Positions 51,553 through 60,044 of a DNA stretch of 64,000 nt are shown here, one piece after another. The DNA lies in contig DASCMH010000065.1 in the NCBI GenBank assembly GCA_036010905.1, positions 62,001 through 126,000 on the forward strand. Direction: 5' to 3'. The position numbers and the translations under genes were made by a program. How positions within the stretch are numbered: the stretch's first letter is position 1; the number at the start of each line of letters is the position of its first letter. This stretch comes from SMWD01 sp002729875. Lineage in GTDB: Bacteria; Pseudomonadota; Gammaproteobacteria; Steroidobacterales; GCA-2729495. The notes under the pieces were generated by a model, which had not been told where the DNA came from, did no database searches, and worked only from the letters and a program-made list of their open reading frames with translations.

Positions 51553-52497
51553 CTATGCTGAACGGCTTCTGCCCAGTTCTGATGGCTTCTTTGGAGCAAG
51601 AATCAACAATAAAACCAAGGCCAGAAAGGCACCCAACACCACGGACATCTCAATCTTGTAATCCCAGGGACGCACCCAAATCTCGGTAAACAGATTCCAC
51701 TTCGTGGCTACCTCAACACTGACCCAGAAAATACTGCCGACAGGAATCGCATATCGGAGTGCCGTTGAGGTTCTCTTGAATTTGAGCAAACGGAAAAAAC
51801 AATACCCACTCCAGACAAAAGCAACAAAAACCGTAACCATGTTGAGGCCGAAGAATAAGTCTTCGGAACCCACTAACCCGGGGTCGAAACACAGTAAATT
51901 CCATATGTAGCAAAACCAGGTGACATAGATCGTTTCCATGAATGTGATGACGGCATAATTCCGGTCACGTGACCTCTTGGTACTTGATCCCAGTCCTTCC
52001 TGCAAACCAAGTTTACGCTGGATCCACAAAAACAGATTGCAGCGGGTATCCTTGTCGAATGTGTAAAAACACAGCTGCATCATAAGAATGCCAACCGTCG
52101 CACCCATGATCATATATTCGGGAAAGGTACCGCTAACATTCAGACCATCCACACCGTCCATACGTGGCAGCATGCCCCAGTTACTGCGCCCATAGAACAT
52201 GAAAAAGAACTCAACCCAGGTCATCCAGATTAACAGACCGGTAATAAAGCCTATCCAGGTCTGCAGGTTTTCGTTGTTTGACTTTACCCCATACCACAGC
52301 AGGATAATGGCGCCAATGCCTATGAAAACAGAAGCGATATAGGTGTTTTCCTGGCCCAGCCCATGTTCGATAAGAACCATTAATGTATGGCCCAGCGCGA
52401 TTGCAAACAGCATCAAGACGAAGGTCACGATGCCTACAATCGGCGGCTTCCAGAGTTTTGACTTTCCAGTAATATTGTTAGTGGTTGCCGATGTCAT
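51553..52497 (-). CDS. Multi-pass membrane protein of unknown function
   Basis: A 314-residue protein with about eight hydrophobic helices, unusually rich in Trp and Phe (for example WMTWVEFFFMFYGRSNWG). A central hydrophilic loop of about 30 residues carries NLFLWIQRKLG and TKRSRDRN. The C-terminus is Lys/Arg/Ser-rich after the last helix. The ATG 52497 is chosen over a start 45 nt upstream because the extension is hydrophilic and unlikely. I do not recognise the family. It is followed by a small periplasmic protein gene and may form a two-gene unit with it. Confidence 0.65.
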   Translation of the reverse strand: MTSATTNNITGKSKLWKPPIVGIVTFVLMLFAIALGHTLMVLIEHGLGQENTYIASVFIGIGAIILLWYGVKSNNENLQTWIGFITGLLIWMTWVEFFFMFYGRSNWGMLPRMDGVDGLNVSGTFPEYMIMGATVGILMMQLCFYTFDKDTRCNLFLWIQRKLGLQEGLGSSTKRSRDRNYAVITFMETIYVTWFCYIWNLLCFDPGLVGSEDLFFGLNMVTVFVAFVWSGYCFFRLLKFKRTSTALRYAIPVGSIFWVSVEVATKWNLFTEIWVRPWDYKIEMSVVLGAFLALVLLLILAPKKPSELGRSRSA

Positions 52498-52764
52498 TTT
52501 GCTCTCCACGCTAAAATCAAAATTATGCGCGACGTAATACACGCTGGCGCATCAATCACCGCATGGTCACAATAAGATGGATTTATATTACGCAGCCAAG
52601 CCCTTGCCTGTGTTAACCAACGGTCAACAGGTGACAACGCAGAGCAAATATCGGCAATTCCGTTGCCAGCTATTGGCTATTCTGCTGAAATTTATTGGCC
52701 AACAGCCTCAACCGGGTCCGTTTGCAGATGCAAATCCTGCCTGCAAATGGTTCATGCCAGAATG

Positions 52765-53616
52765 TCAGAGCAAGGACTCACCCTGCAAGGACGAAACGAT
52801 CTCCGGGTCAACCCTGGCCGCGTCAATCGTTGCCCGAACATAACCAAGTTTGCTGCCACAATCGTACCGGGTTCCCTCGAACCGATAAGCTTGAACGGAC
52901 TCATGGCCGAGTAGATCGGCGATTGCATCGGTTAGTTGTATTTCACCACCGGCGCCCCGACCGGTAGTCTCAAGTAAATCAAATATCTTCGGCGTTAACA
53001 GATAACGACCGACAACCGCCAAAGTAGATGGAGCCTCTGCCGGGTTCGGCTTTTCGACTATAGCCTTCATGTGGTCGGCATGATCAACAGCCACTATGCC
53101 ATAACTGCCGGTCTTGTCCTGCGGCACATTTTCGACGGCAACAACACTGGAAGCATTTATTTCAAACTGTTTGGCCATTTGCGACAGGCAACCCACTTCA
53201 CCGCGAATCAAATCATCGGGCAAGTGCACAAAGAATGGTTCATTGCCTACAGCCGGGCGTGCGCATAATACGGCATGCCCCAAACCTAGCGGCTCACCCT
53301 GACGTATGAATACACAAGACACATCTTTGGGCAGAATCTCCCGGACTTTCTTGAGCATCTCCTTTTTTCCTGAGGCTTCAAGCGCGCGGTCAAGATCGGA
53401 ATCTACATCAAAATGATCCTCAATCGCTCGTTTCGAACTGTGAGTAATAAAAACCAGGCGTGTGACACCGGCTTCAAGCGCCTCCTCGACAGCAAACTGG
53501 ATCAGCGGCTTGTCGACAATAGGCAACATCTCCTTGGGCACCGCCTTGGTTGCAGGCAGAAAACGAGTGCCACGACCTGCGACCGGAAAAACGGCAGTCC
53601 TGATGGACGTGGGCAT
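52765..53616 (-). CDS. galU: UTP-glucose-1-phosphate uridylyltransferase
   Basis: A 283-residue nucleotidyltransferase that makes UDP-glucose for envelope polysaccharides, comparable with Pseudomonas GalU (279). The N-terminal signature GRGTRFLPATKAVPKEMLP (about residues 14-32) is complete, as is VEKPNPAEAPS near 170. ATG 53616 is preceded by GCGGAG; the frame is open for 32 codons upstream but reaches into a hairpin. It is a single gene. Confidence 0.95.
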   Translation of the reverse strand: MPTSIRTAVFPVAGRGTRFLPATKAVPKEMLPIVDKPLIQFAVEEALEAGVTRLVFITHSSKRAIEDHFDVDSDLDRALEASGKKEMLKKVREILPKDVSCVFIRQGEPLGLGHAVLCARPAVGNEPFFVHLPDDLIRGEVGCLSQMAKQFEINASSVVAVENVPQDKTGSYGIVAVDHADHMKAIVEKPNPAEAPSTLAVVGRYLLTPKIFDLLETTGRGAGGEIQLTDAIADLLGHESVQAYRFEGTRYDCGSKLGYVRATIDAARVDPEIVSSLQGESLL

Positions 53617-53706
53617 TACTTTGACTCCGCAGAAAACGATTAAGTGGCCGCATAATAGCCAATTCACTAAATTATTGCTGTAGCAATCATTGCTGACAGG
53701 CTGTAA

Positions 53707-53735
53707 AGGCAAGGCGGGCAGTGCCCGCCTTGCCT
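53707..53735 (-). terminator. Strong hairpin downstream of comEA
   Basis: AGGCAAGGCGGGC pairs perfectly with GCCCGCCTTGCCT (13 bp, loop of 3). On the minus strand it follows the comEA stop by 20 nt and is followed by TTTACAG, a poor U-tract. It probably ends the comEA transcript or protects its 3' end. Confidence 0.5.
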
Positions 53736-53754
53736 CTCTGAATGCCGAACCCGG

Positions 53755-54033
53755 TTAGTCTGCCTGACTCAAAATGATATTGACCTCATTAACCTGCAGA
53801 ATATGAGTTCCGATGCCGGACACATTCAGCAAGTCTTCAGCAGATGAAAATGCTCCGTATTGCTCTCGATAGTCCACGATGGCCTGCGCCCTGGATACTC
53901 CTACCCCATTCAGTTCTCGCGCAATCGTTTCTGCATCCGCACTGTTCAGATCCACCGGACCGGCCCAGGACGTCAATACAAGCAACCCACTCAGCAATAA
54001 ACCGGCTACCTGCAGTGTTAACTGTTTCACCAT
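53755..54033 (-). CDS. ComEA family helix-hairpin-helix protein
   Basis: A 92-residue secreted protein: signal peptide about 1-25 (ending SWAGP), then two helix-hairpin-helix units (VDLNSADAETIARELNGVGV, residues 27-46; FSSAEDLLNVSGIG near 67-80) that bind DNA without sequence preference. Short periplasmic ComEA proteins take part in DNA uptake in competent gammaproteobacteria. No other competence gene is nearby. Confidence 0.9.
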   Translation of the reverse strand: MVKQLTLQVAGLLLSGLLVLTSWAGPVDLNSADAETIARELNGVGVSRAQAIVDYREQYGAFSSAEDLLNVSGIGTHILQVNEVNIILSQAD

Positions 54034-54162
54034 GACTCTCTCCTTGAATATTATTAAACGTTCCGTTGCACCGACATAAACGGTGAACGTCAGAGATGAT
54101 AGGGTTCGGGCCTGATCAGGATAAGCAATGAAACGCCCCGGTTTGTGCTGAAATAGGCTGCG

Positions 54163-55362
54163 CTAGAAACCACTTACCAGGTTTATCTTGACGATTGGTC
54201 TTATCGACTCCCACGTGTGACAGCCGGGACACTGCCATTGCATGATCAGGCAAGCATAACCACACTCGCGACAGACATAACCGGGACGAGCCGTAACGAT
54301 ACTTCTGAGCGCATCACGAACCCGGTTGATAATTGACAATTGCTGCGTTTCATCAACATCGATAAAACGCTCGGCGCCAACCAGTTGTCCCAGGGTCGGA
54401 TCTGAGGTGAGAAAATTCCGCAAAGCACCGAGCGCTTCAGGATTCTCAATCGCAGGATCCCGCACCGCTGCCATTGCTATAGATGCAGTGATTTCACTGT
54501 CGCATTCCAGTAATTCATGTAAATAAACCGACAACTCGGCTGTCGTTTCGGCGGCCCTGTGAGTCGCCGCCAATTTGGGTAACACCACAACCAGCAAATC
54601 TGGAGCAACCTCTATCGCATCCCGGTATAACAGGGCAGCAGCAGCCGGATCGTCGCTATCGCTGAGAATATCAGCACGAACCAGCAGACTGCGCACCGTA
54701 CGCCGATGGCCTGATTCTGCCTGCTTGAGCATGGCATAGGCCTGCTGGGCATCTTTCTGCTGCCAGGCTTGTTCTGCCATTTCACAGTAATAGTGAGCAA
54801 CATGGGCCGTATCTTCAGCGGCTATCGACTGTTTAGCCCGGGCCTTATCCAGCGCCTGACTGGTCTCAACAGCGCGTTGCCAGTCCTTGGTCACCTCATA
54901 AATTCGACACAGCCGTTCCAATCCCTGCAAACGAAATTCCGGCGAATCGCACAATGTCAGGAACATGCTTTCAGCACGATCAAACAGGCCGGCACTTAAG
55001 AAATCATCAGCCAACGCAGCCTCAGCCTGATTTTTCTGGGCAGGCGTCAGAGCCGGTCGTGCTATAAGGTTCTCATGCACTCGAATGGCACGATCAACTT
55101 CGCCACGCTTACGAAACAAACTGCCAAGTGCGAAATGAGTCTCGAGCGCTTCATCGTCAAGTTCTGCCATACGCGTAAAAACTTCAACAGCCCGATCTGA
55201 TTCCTCATTCAGAACATAGTTCAAACCTTTCATATAATCTGAACTAAGCTTCTCAGAGGAGATATCTTCTTCATCAGTGTCGCCAAACTTGGCGAATATA
55301 TAACCGAGTGCGGCAGCAACAAACAGCAGGCCGGCGAGCAGAAAAGCTGACTCAGTCGGCAT
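54163..55362 (-). CDS. lapB: Lipopolysaccharide assembly protein LapB (YciM)
   Basis: A 399-residue protein (E. coli 389) with an N-terminal membrane anchor (about 5-25), TPR repeats through the middle and a C-terminal rubredoxin-like metal site with C364/C367 and C378/C381 (CRECG and CPGCH). In E. coli LapB works with FtsH to control LpxC and thus LPS supply. ATG 55362 overlaps the end of lapA by 11 nt, the conserved lapAB arrangement; an upstream in-frame extension of 26 codons is unlikely. Confidence 0.95.
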   Translation of the reverse strand: MPTESAFLLAGLLFVAAALGYIFAKFGDTDEEDISSEKLSSDYMKGLNYVLNEESDRAVEVFTRMAELDDEALETHFALGSLFRKRGEVDRAIRVHENLIARPALTPAQKNQAEAALADDFLSAGLFDRAESMFLTLCDSPEFRLQGLERLCRIYEVTKDWQRAVETSQALDKARAKQSIAAEDTAHVAHYYCEMAEQAWQQKDAQQAYAMLKQAESGHRRTVRSLLVRADILSDSDDPAAAALLYRDAIEVAPDLLVVVLPKLAATHRAAETTAELSVYLHELLECDSEITASIAMAAVRDPAIENPEALGALRNFLTSDPTLGQLVGAERFIDVDETQQLSIINRVRDALRSIVTARPGYVCRECGYACLIMQWQCPGCHTWESIRPIVKINLVSGF

Positions 55363-55648
55363 CTTGAATTGGCATATTACGCAAGGCTCGAACCTCGGCC
55401 TCGGCAAGCCCAAGAGACTTGCGCAGTTGCCGACGCTCATTGATGAACTTCAGCAATACCGTTCCTGCACAGATAAGCCCGAACAGCCAGCCAATACCAA
55501 ATGCGACAATCAGTGCCAGCGACTTGGTGATTTCAGTCTCAAAAAATGCAAGATCAAGCTGGATAACCCCCGGGTTCAATGCCGCAAAAGCGACAACGAA
55601 CAGTAACCCAAGGATAAGAGCAAGGAAAAACAGTATGTTGCGCAACAT
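55352..55648 (-). CDS. lapA: Lipopolysaccharide assembly protein LapA domain protein
   Basis: A 98-residue membrane protein with two helices (about 2-25 and 42-68) joined by a short loop containing NPGVIQLDLAFFE, then a cytoplasmic helix. This matches LapA (YciS). It lies just before and overlapping lapB, and follows ihfB by 111 nt. Confidence 0.92.
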   Translation of the reverse strand: MLRNILFFLALILGLLFVVAFAALNPGVIQLDLAFFETEITKSLALIVAFGIGWLFGLICAGTVLLKFINERRQLRKSLGLAEAEVRALRNMPIQDAD

Positions 55649-55759
55649 CTACTAACCACCGATCGCTCAGCTCCATTTCCGGAACCAGGACTGGTTATTC
55701 TAGAACAAATGACAGGAACAAAAAAAAGAAAGGCGGATAAAAAGATTCCGGTATCGCTA

Positions 55760-56062
55760 CTAGTTCTTGATCGGCAGGTTCCGATTATCATTCACACGTT
55801 CGCGTAAATCCTTACCTGGCTTGAAGTGCGGCACATGTTTACCAGACAGTGCTACAGCCTCACCGGTTTTTGGATTACGACCCATACGTGGCGGACGAAA
55901 ATGCAAAGAAAAACTGCCGAATCCTCGAATTTCTATCCGGTCACCTGAGGCTAAAGTAGCGCTCATTAACTCAAGCAAATACTTAACCGCTAATTCAACG
56001 TCCTTCGCCGGCAGATGCTTCTGCTTGCGCGCAATAATCTCTATTAGTTGAGATTTTGTCAT
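55760..56062 (-). CDS. ihfB: Integration host factor subunit beta
   Basis: A 100-residue partner of IhfA with MTKSQLIEIIARKQ at the N-terminus and the beta-arm GRNPKTGEAVALSGKHVPHF at about 60-79. ATG 56062 has GGGAG upstream and matches the family start; 16 codons of open frame precede it. The place between rpsA and lapAB is conserved in gammaproteobacteria. Confidence 0.96.
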   Translation of the reverse strand: MTKSQLIEIIARKQKHLPAKDVELAVKYLLELMSATLASGDRIEIRGFGSFSLHFRPPRMGRNPKTGEAVALSGKHVPHFKPGKDLRERVNDNRNLPIKN

Positions 56063-56161
56063 CACCAATTCACTCCCACTGTTCGCCCGCTCTAAATCAA
56101 ACTGCGGCACCTGCTATGTACCGTCACGTTTCTTTTATTTTAAGATACGACAGTTCAAACT

Positions 56162-57850
56162 CTAAGAACCTGAATCCCCTGTAATTTGTTCCTTAAGCAA
56201 ATCTCCAAGTGTCGTGCCGGCACCTTCGGTCGCAGACTTGTCAGTCTTATAACTTTCCACGGCTGCCGCTTCATCATGCGCTTCTTTCGCTTTAATCGAC
56301 AGCGAAAGAACACGAGTCTTGCGATCCAGCCCGGTAAACTTGGTTTCCACCTCATCGCCGACCTTCAGAACCGTACGCGCATCCTCAACCCGTTCACGAG
56401 ACAATTCACTGGCACGTAACTGACCTTCAACACCACCTTCAAGTTCGATCAACGCACCACGCACATCCACTTCCTTAACCGTTCCCTTGACGATACTGCC
56501 TTTGGGGTGATCGGCAAGAAATGTTGACAGCGGATCCTGATCAAGCTGCTTGATACCTAGTGAAATACGCTCACGATCCGGATCAATCGCCAACACCATG
56601 GTTTCGACTTCATCACCCTTCTTGTACTTGTGTACAGCATCTTCACCCGCTTCATCCCAGGAGATATCGGAGAAATGCACGAGACCATCAATACCACCCG
56701 GAAGGCCGATGAATACGCCAAAATCAGTAATCGACTTAATCGTACCGGTTACATGATCATTTCGGTTGTATGAGGCAGAAAATTCTGCCCATGGATTCGA
56801 CGCACACTGCTTCACACCGAGTGAGATTCGCCGACGTTCCTCATCGATATCCAGCACCATAACCTCGACTTCTTCGCCAACCGTAACGACTTTAGACGGG
56901 TTAACATTCTTGTTTGTCCAATCCATCTCGGAGACATGAACAAGCCCCTCAACGCCTTCCTCTATCTCTACAAAACAACCGTAGTCAGCAATATTGGTAA
57001 CCTTGCCAACCAAGCGAGTGTTGGGCGGGTAGCGTCGGGCAATCGCCTGCCAGGGATCGGAGCCAAGCTGCTTCATACCAAGTGAAACACGAGTCTTTTC
57101 TTTATCGAAACGCAGAATTTTTACTTCAACCTCATCACCGACAGCGACAACTTCAGACGGGTGTTTGACTCGCTTCCAGGACATATCGGTGATATGCAGT
57201 AACCCATCGATGCCACCAAGATCGACAAACGCCCCGTAATCGGTCAGATTCTTAACAATACCCTTGATGACCGTACCTTCCTGCAAGGATGACAATAACT
57301 GCTCGCGTTCGGCGCTATATTCCTGCTCAACAACCGCACGACGCGAGACGACGACATTATTGCGCCGCTGGTCAAGCTTGATAACCTTGAACTCAAGTTC
57401 CTTACCTTCGAGATAAGACGGATCGCGAACCGGTCGCATATCAACCAGAGACCCGGGCAGGAAAGCACGTACAAAATCTATTTCAACAGTAAAGCCGCCC
57501 TTCACACGGCCATTGATAATACCTGTGACCACCTTGCTGTTTTCAAACGCATCTTCAAGCTCAGCCCAGGTACGTGCCCGCTTGGCGCGCTCACGCGATA
57601 ATCTGGTTTCACCGAAACCATCCTCGACCGCATCCAGCGCGACTTCGACAGTATCACCAACGACAACTTCGATGTCACCGCTTTCATTGAGGAACTGACT
57701 GGTGGGGATAACAGCTTCAGATTTGAGGCCGGCACTGACTATGACAACCTCAGAAGAAATTTCTATAACATTGCCGATAAGGATAGTACCGGGCTTGATT
57801 CTCTGACTGGCAAGACTCTTTTCAAATAACTCAGCAAAATTTTCAGACAT
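56162..57850 (-). CDS. rpsA: 30S ribosomal protein bS1
   Basis: A 562-residue protein (E. coli 557) with six S1 RNA-binding repeats; the repeated core GxxxxxYGxFVxxxGxxGLxH is visible several times (LTDYGAFVDLGGIDGLLHIT; IADYGCFVEIEEGVEGLVHV). It brings mRNA to the ribosome, especially messages with weak Shine-Dalgarno. ATG 57850 begins MSENFAELFEKSL as in other S1 proteins; the open frame extends 15 codons further. The leader contains two hairpins, one covering the Shine-Dalgarno. Confidence 0.98.
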   Translation of the reverse strand: MSENFAELFEKSLASQRIKPGTILIGNVIEISSEVVIVSAGLKSEAVIPTSQFLNESGDIEVVVGDTVEVALDAVEDGFGETRLSRERAKRARTWAELEDAFENSKVVTGIINGRVKGGFTVEIDFVRAFLPGSLVDMRPVRDPSYLEGKELEFKVIKLDQRRNNVVVSRRAVVEQEYSAEREQLLSSLQEGTVIKGIVKNLTDYGAFVDLGGIDGLLHITDMSWKRVKHPSEVVAVGDEVEVKILRFDKEKTRVSLGMKQLGSDPWQAIARRYPPNTRLVGKVTNIADYGCFVEIEEGVEGLVHVSEMDWTNKNVNPSKVVTVGEEVEVMVLDIDEERRRISLGVKQCASNPWAEFSASYNRNDHVTGTIKSITDFGVFIGLPGGIDGLVHFSDISWDEAGEDAVHKYKKGDEVETMVLAIDPDRERISLGIKQLDQDPLSTFLADHPKGSIVKGTVKEVDVRGALIELEGGVEGQLRASELSRERVEDARTVLKVGDEVETKFTGLDRKTRVLSLSIKAKEAHDEAAAVESYKTDKSATEGAGTTLGDLLKEQITGDSGS

Positions 57851-57857
57851 TATAATC

Positions 57858-57943
57858 CCGCCTTGTGGCGGCCCAGGTTTATGTGTTTCCAACATCCTGT
57901 TGAGAAACAGTTAATTAAATCCGTTGTTAATCCTTTAACAACG
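57858..57943 (-). promoter_or_regulatory. rpsA 5' leader hairpins
   Basis: On the minus strand CGTTGTTAA/TTAACAACG (57943-57922) forms a perfect 9-bp stem with an AGGA loop, followed by a U/A-rich single-stranded stretch, then CCGCC/GGCGG (57871-57858), whose 3' arm contains the AAGGCGGGA Shine-Dalgarno region. Hairpins separated by AU-rich segments are the basis of S1 autoregulation in E. coli; a similar role is inferred. Confidence 0.45.
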
Positions 57944-57998
57944 AGCCGTTACTTTCATCACCGTCACGATCATTGCCCTGAAGATGAACCGCATGTCA

Positions 57999-58697
57999 TC
58001 AGGCGCAGCCTTGTGGGTAGACCTCTTTAGCCCACTCAAGCACTTTGCAGACAACCTCTTCAATACTCATCGATGTCGTATCAAGAATACGTGCATCGGC
58101 GCAGGTAATTAGCGGCGCAACAGACCGGTCAGTATCTTGGCGATCCCGATCGACCATATCCTTTGAAAGCGCCGAGAGGCTAACATCAATCCCCTTGTCT
58201 TTCAACTGCTTATAGCGTCTCTGGGCACGTTCTGTGACGTTTGCTGTCAGAAATATCTTAAGCGCCGATGACGGAAAAACGACCGAGCCCATATCACGAC
58301 CGTCAGCCACCAGCCCGGGAGGGCGACGGAACTCACGCTGTCGTTCGATCAAAGCAGATCGCACGGCGGACTGTGCCGCCACTTTAGAGGCCACCAGACC
58401 CGCATGCTCAGTACGTATCTCGCGGCTCACATCCTGTCCGTCCAGCAGCACTACAACTTCGTCACCGGCCAGAAACTCGATATCCAGTCCGCGTGCCAGT
58501 TCGGCCAGGGCCGTCGCGTCTTCAGGTTCGACCCCCTTGCGCAGCGCAGCGAGCCCGACCAGACGATATAACGCACCGCTGTCCAGCAAGGTCCAGCCGA
58601 GCGCCGAGGCGACACGATTGCAGATCGTGCCTTTGCCGGCAGCGCCCGGACCATCAATGGCTATGACGGGAATGGGGTGTGCTGCAGCCTCAGCCAT
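57999..58697 (-). CDS. cmk: Cytidylate kinase
   Basis: A 232-residue nucleoside monophosphate kinase that phosphorylates CMP and dCMP. P-loop GPGAAGKGT at residues 16-24; DGRDMGSVVFP near 130; RAQRRYKQL near 157. It lies immediately before rpsA and overlaps the end of aroA by 8 nt, the usual aroA-cmk-rpsA order. Confidence 0.96.
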   Translation of the reverse strand: MAEAAAHPIPVIAIDGPGAAGKGTICNRVASALGWTLLDSGALYRLVGLAALRKGVEPEDATALAELARGLDIEFLAGDEVVVLLDGQDVSREIRTEHAGLVASKVAAQSAVRSALIERQREFRRPPGLVADGRDMGSVVFPSSALKIFLTANVTERAQRRYKQLKDKGIDVSLSALSKDMVDRDRQDTDRSVAPLITCADARILDTTSMSIEEVVCKVLEWAKEVYPQGCA

Positions 58698-60024
58698 CAG
58701 TCACTTCCAGGTTCATACCAATCCGGACGGCTGAGTCCGCAAACCCGGGAAATGAGGTTGCGACATTCGCGGTATCGATAATCCGAATCGGGTCCTGCGC
58801 GGAAATTCCGGCTACCGCAAAAGCCATCGCAACACGATGATCACCCGCGCTGTCGATTTCGCCACCGGACAGGCTACCGCCATTAATCACCGCACCATCC
58901 GGACGTTCTTCGATATCGACCCCCAGGGCTCTGAGCCCGGCCGCCATAACCCTGATCCGATCACTTTCCTTGTGGCGCAACTCTGCTGCTCCGCTGATCA
59001 CGGTCTGACCTTCGGCCAGCGCCGCAGCAATGAACACCAGCGGCATCTCATCAATTGCCAGCGGCACGAGTTCCATCGGCACATCGATACCACGCAGGCG
59101 AGCGGGACCAACAATAATCGTGCCGATGCGCTCCCCGGTGACTTTACCGGGTGCATTATCTATTACCTTAATATTTGCTCCCATCTTATTGATTATTTTT
59201 AAGAATCCTGTACGGCTAGAATTCAATCCAACATGCTCCAGCACGAGTTCGCCACGTTTAGCAATACTTCCGGCAAGCAGGAAAAATGCTGCAGAGGACA
59301 GATCACCGGGCACCTCAATTCGGGTTGCGGTCAAATGCCCCCCCGGCATCAGGCTAACGCTTCCGTCCGCCCGCTGAGTCGGACAGCCGAATTGCGCCAA
59401 CATGCGCTCGGTATGATCGCGTGTTACAGCCGGTTCGATTACCGTTGTCGGCCCGGTTGCATACAACCCCGCCAGCAGGAGCGCCGATTTTACCTGGGCA
59501 CTGGCCACCGGCATCGCGTATTCAATCCCGCATAACGACCGTCCGCCGGTAATGATCAACGGCGGTCGACCCGCATTTGTCTCAATGGCGGCGCCCATCT
59601 CACGCAAAGGCATTGCAACGCGTTCCATCGGCCGTTGCAGCAAAGATTCATCACCGGTTATGACAGAAGCAAATGCCTGAGCAGATAATAACCCGGCAAA
59701 CAACCGCATCGCGGTACCCGAGTTGCCCATGTCCAGCGGCGCAACCGGAGCCTGCAGACCATGCAGGCCTGCCCCCTCGATCTGCACGGATGTCGTCCCT
59801 GACTGTTCGAGATTGACACCCATATTGCGCAATGCCGCCATAGTTGCCAGGCAGTCCTCACCAGGCAAAAACCCCTGAATTTGCGTCATACCTTCCGCGA
59901 GTGCGCCAAGCATCAGGGCGCGATGGGATATCGATTTGTCACCAGGAACCCGAACCTGCCCGCTAACCTGCTCAACCGGCCGGGTAAGAAAAGATCTCTG
60001 TGCTATGAGTTGCTTTTCGTTCAT
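58690..60024 (-). CDS. aroA: 3-phosphoshikimate 1-carboxyvinyltransferase (EPSP synthase)
   Basis: A 444-residue shikimate-pathway enzyme that adds PEP to shikimate-3-phosphate. GDKSISHRALMLGAL near residue 28, GNSGTAMRLFAGLL near 101 and RPMERVAMPLREMGA near 132 are the substrate-binding signatures; the GNSGTAM motif has the glycine/alanine arrangement of class I enzymes. RHKESDRIRVMAAGL near 350 belongs to the second domain. It follows hisC2 by 20 nt. Confidence 0.97.
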   Translation of the reverse strand: MNEKQLIAQRSFLTRPVEQVSGQVRVPGDKSISHRALMLGALAEGMTQIQGFLPGEDCLATMAALRNMGVNLEQSGTTSVQIEGAGLHGLQAPVAPLDMGNSGTAMRLFAGLLSAQAFASVITGDESLLQRPMERVAMPLREMGAAIETNAGRPPLIITGGRSLCGIEYAMPVASAQVKSALLLAGLYATGPTTVIEPAVTRDHTERMLAQFGCPTQRADGSVSLMPGGHLTATRIEVPGDLSSAAFFLLAGSIAKRGELVLEHVGLNSSRTGFLKIINKMGANIKVIDNAPGKVTGERIGTIIVGPARLRGIDVPMELVPLAIDEMPLVFIAAALAEGQTVISGAAELRHKESDRIRVMAAGLRALGVDIEERPDGAVINGGSLSGGEIDSAGDHRVAMAFAVAGISAQDPIRIIDTANVATSFPGFADSAVRIGMNLEVTDG

Positions 60025-60044
60025 CAGGGCGGAATGGCCTGAAA

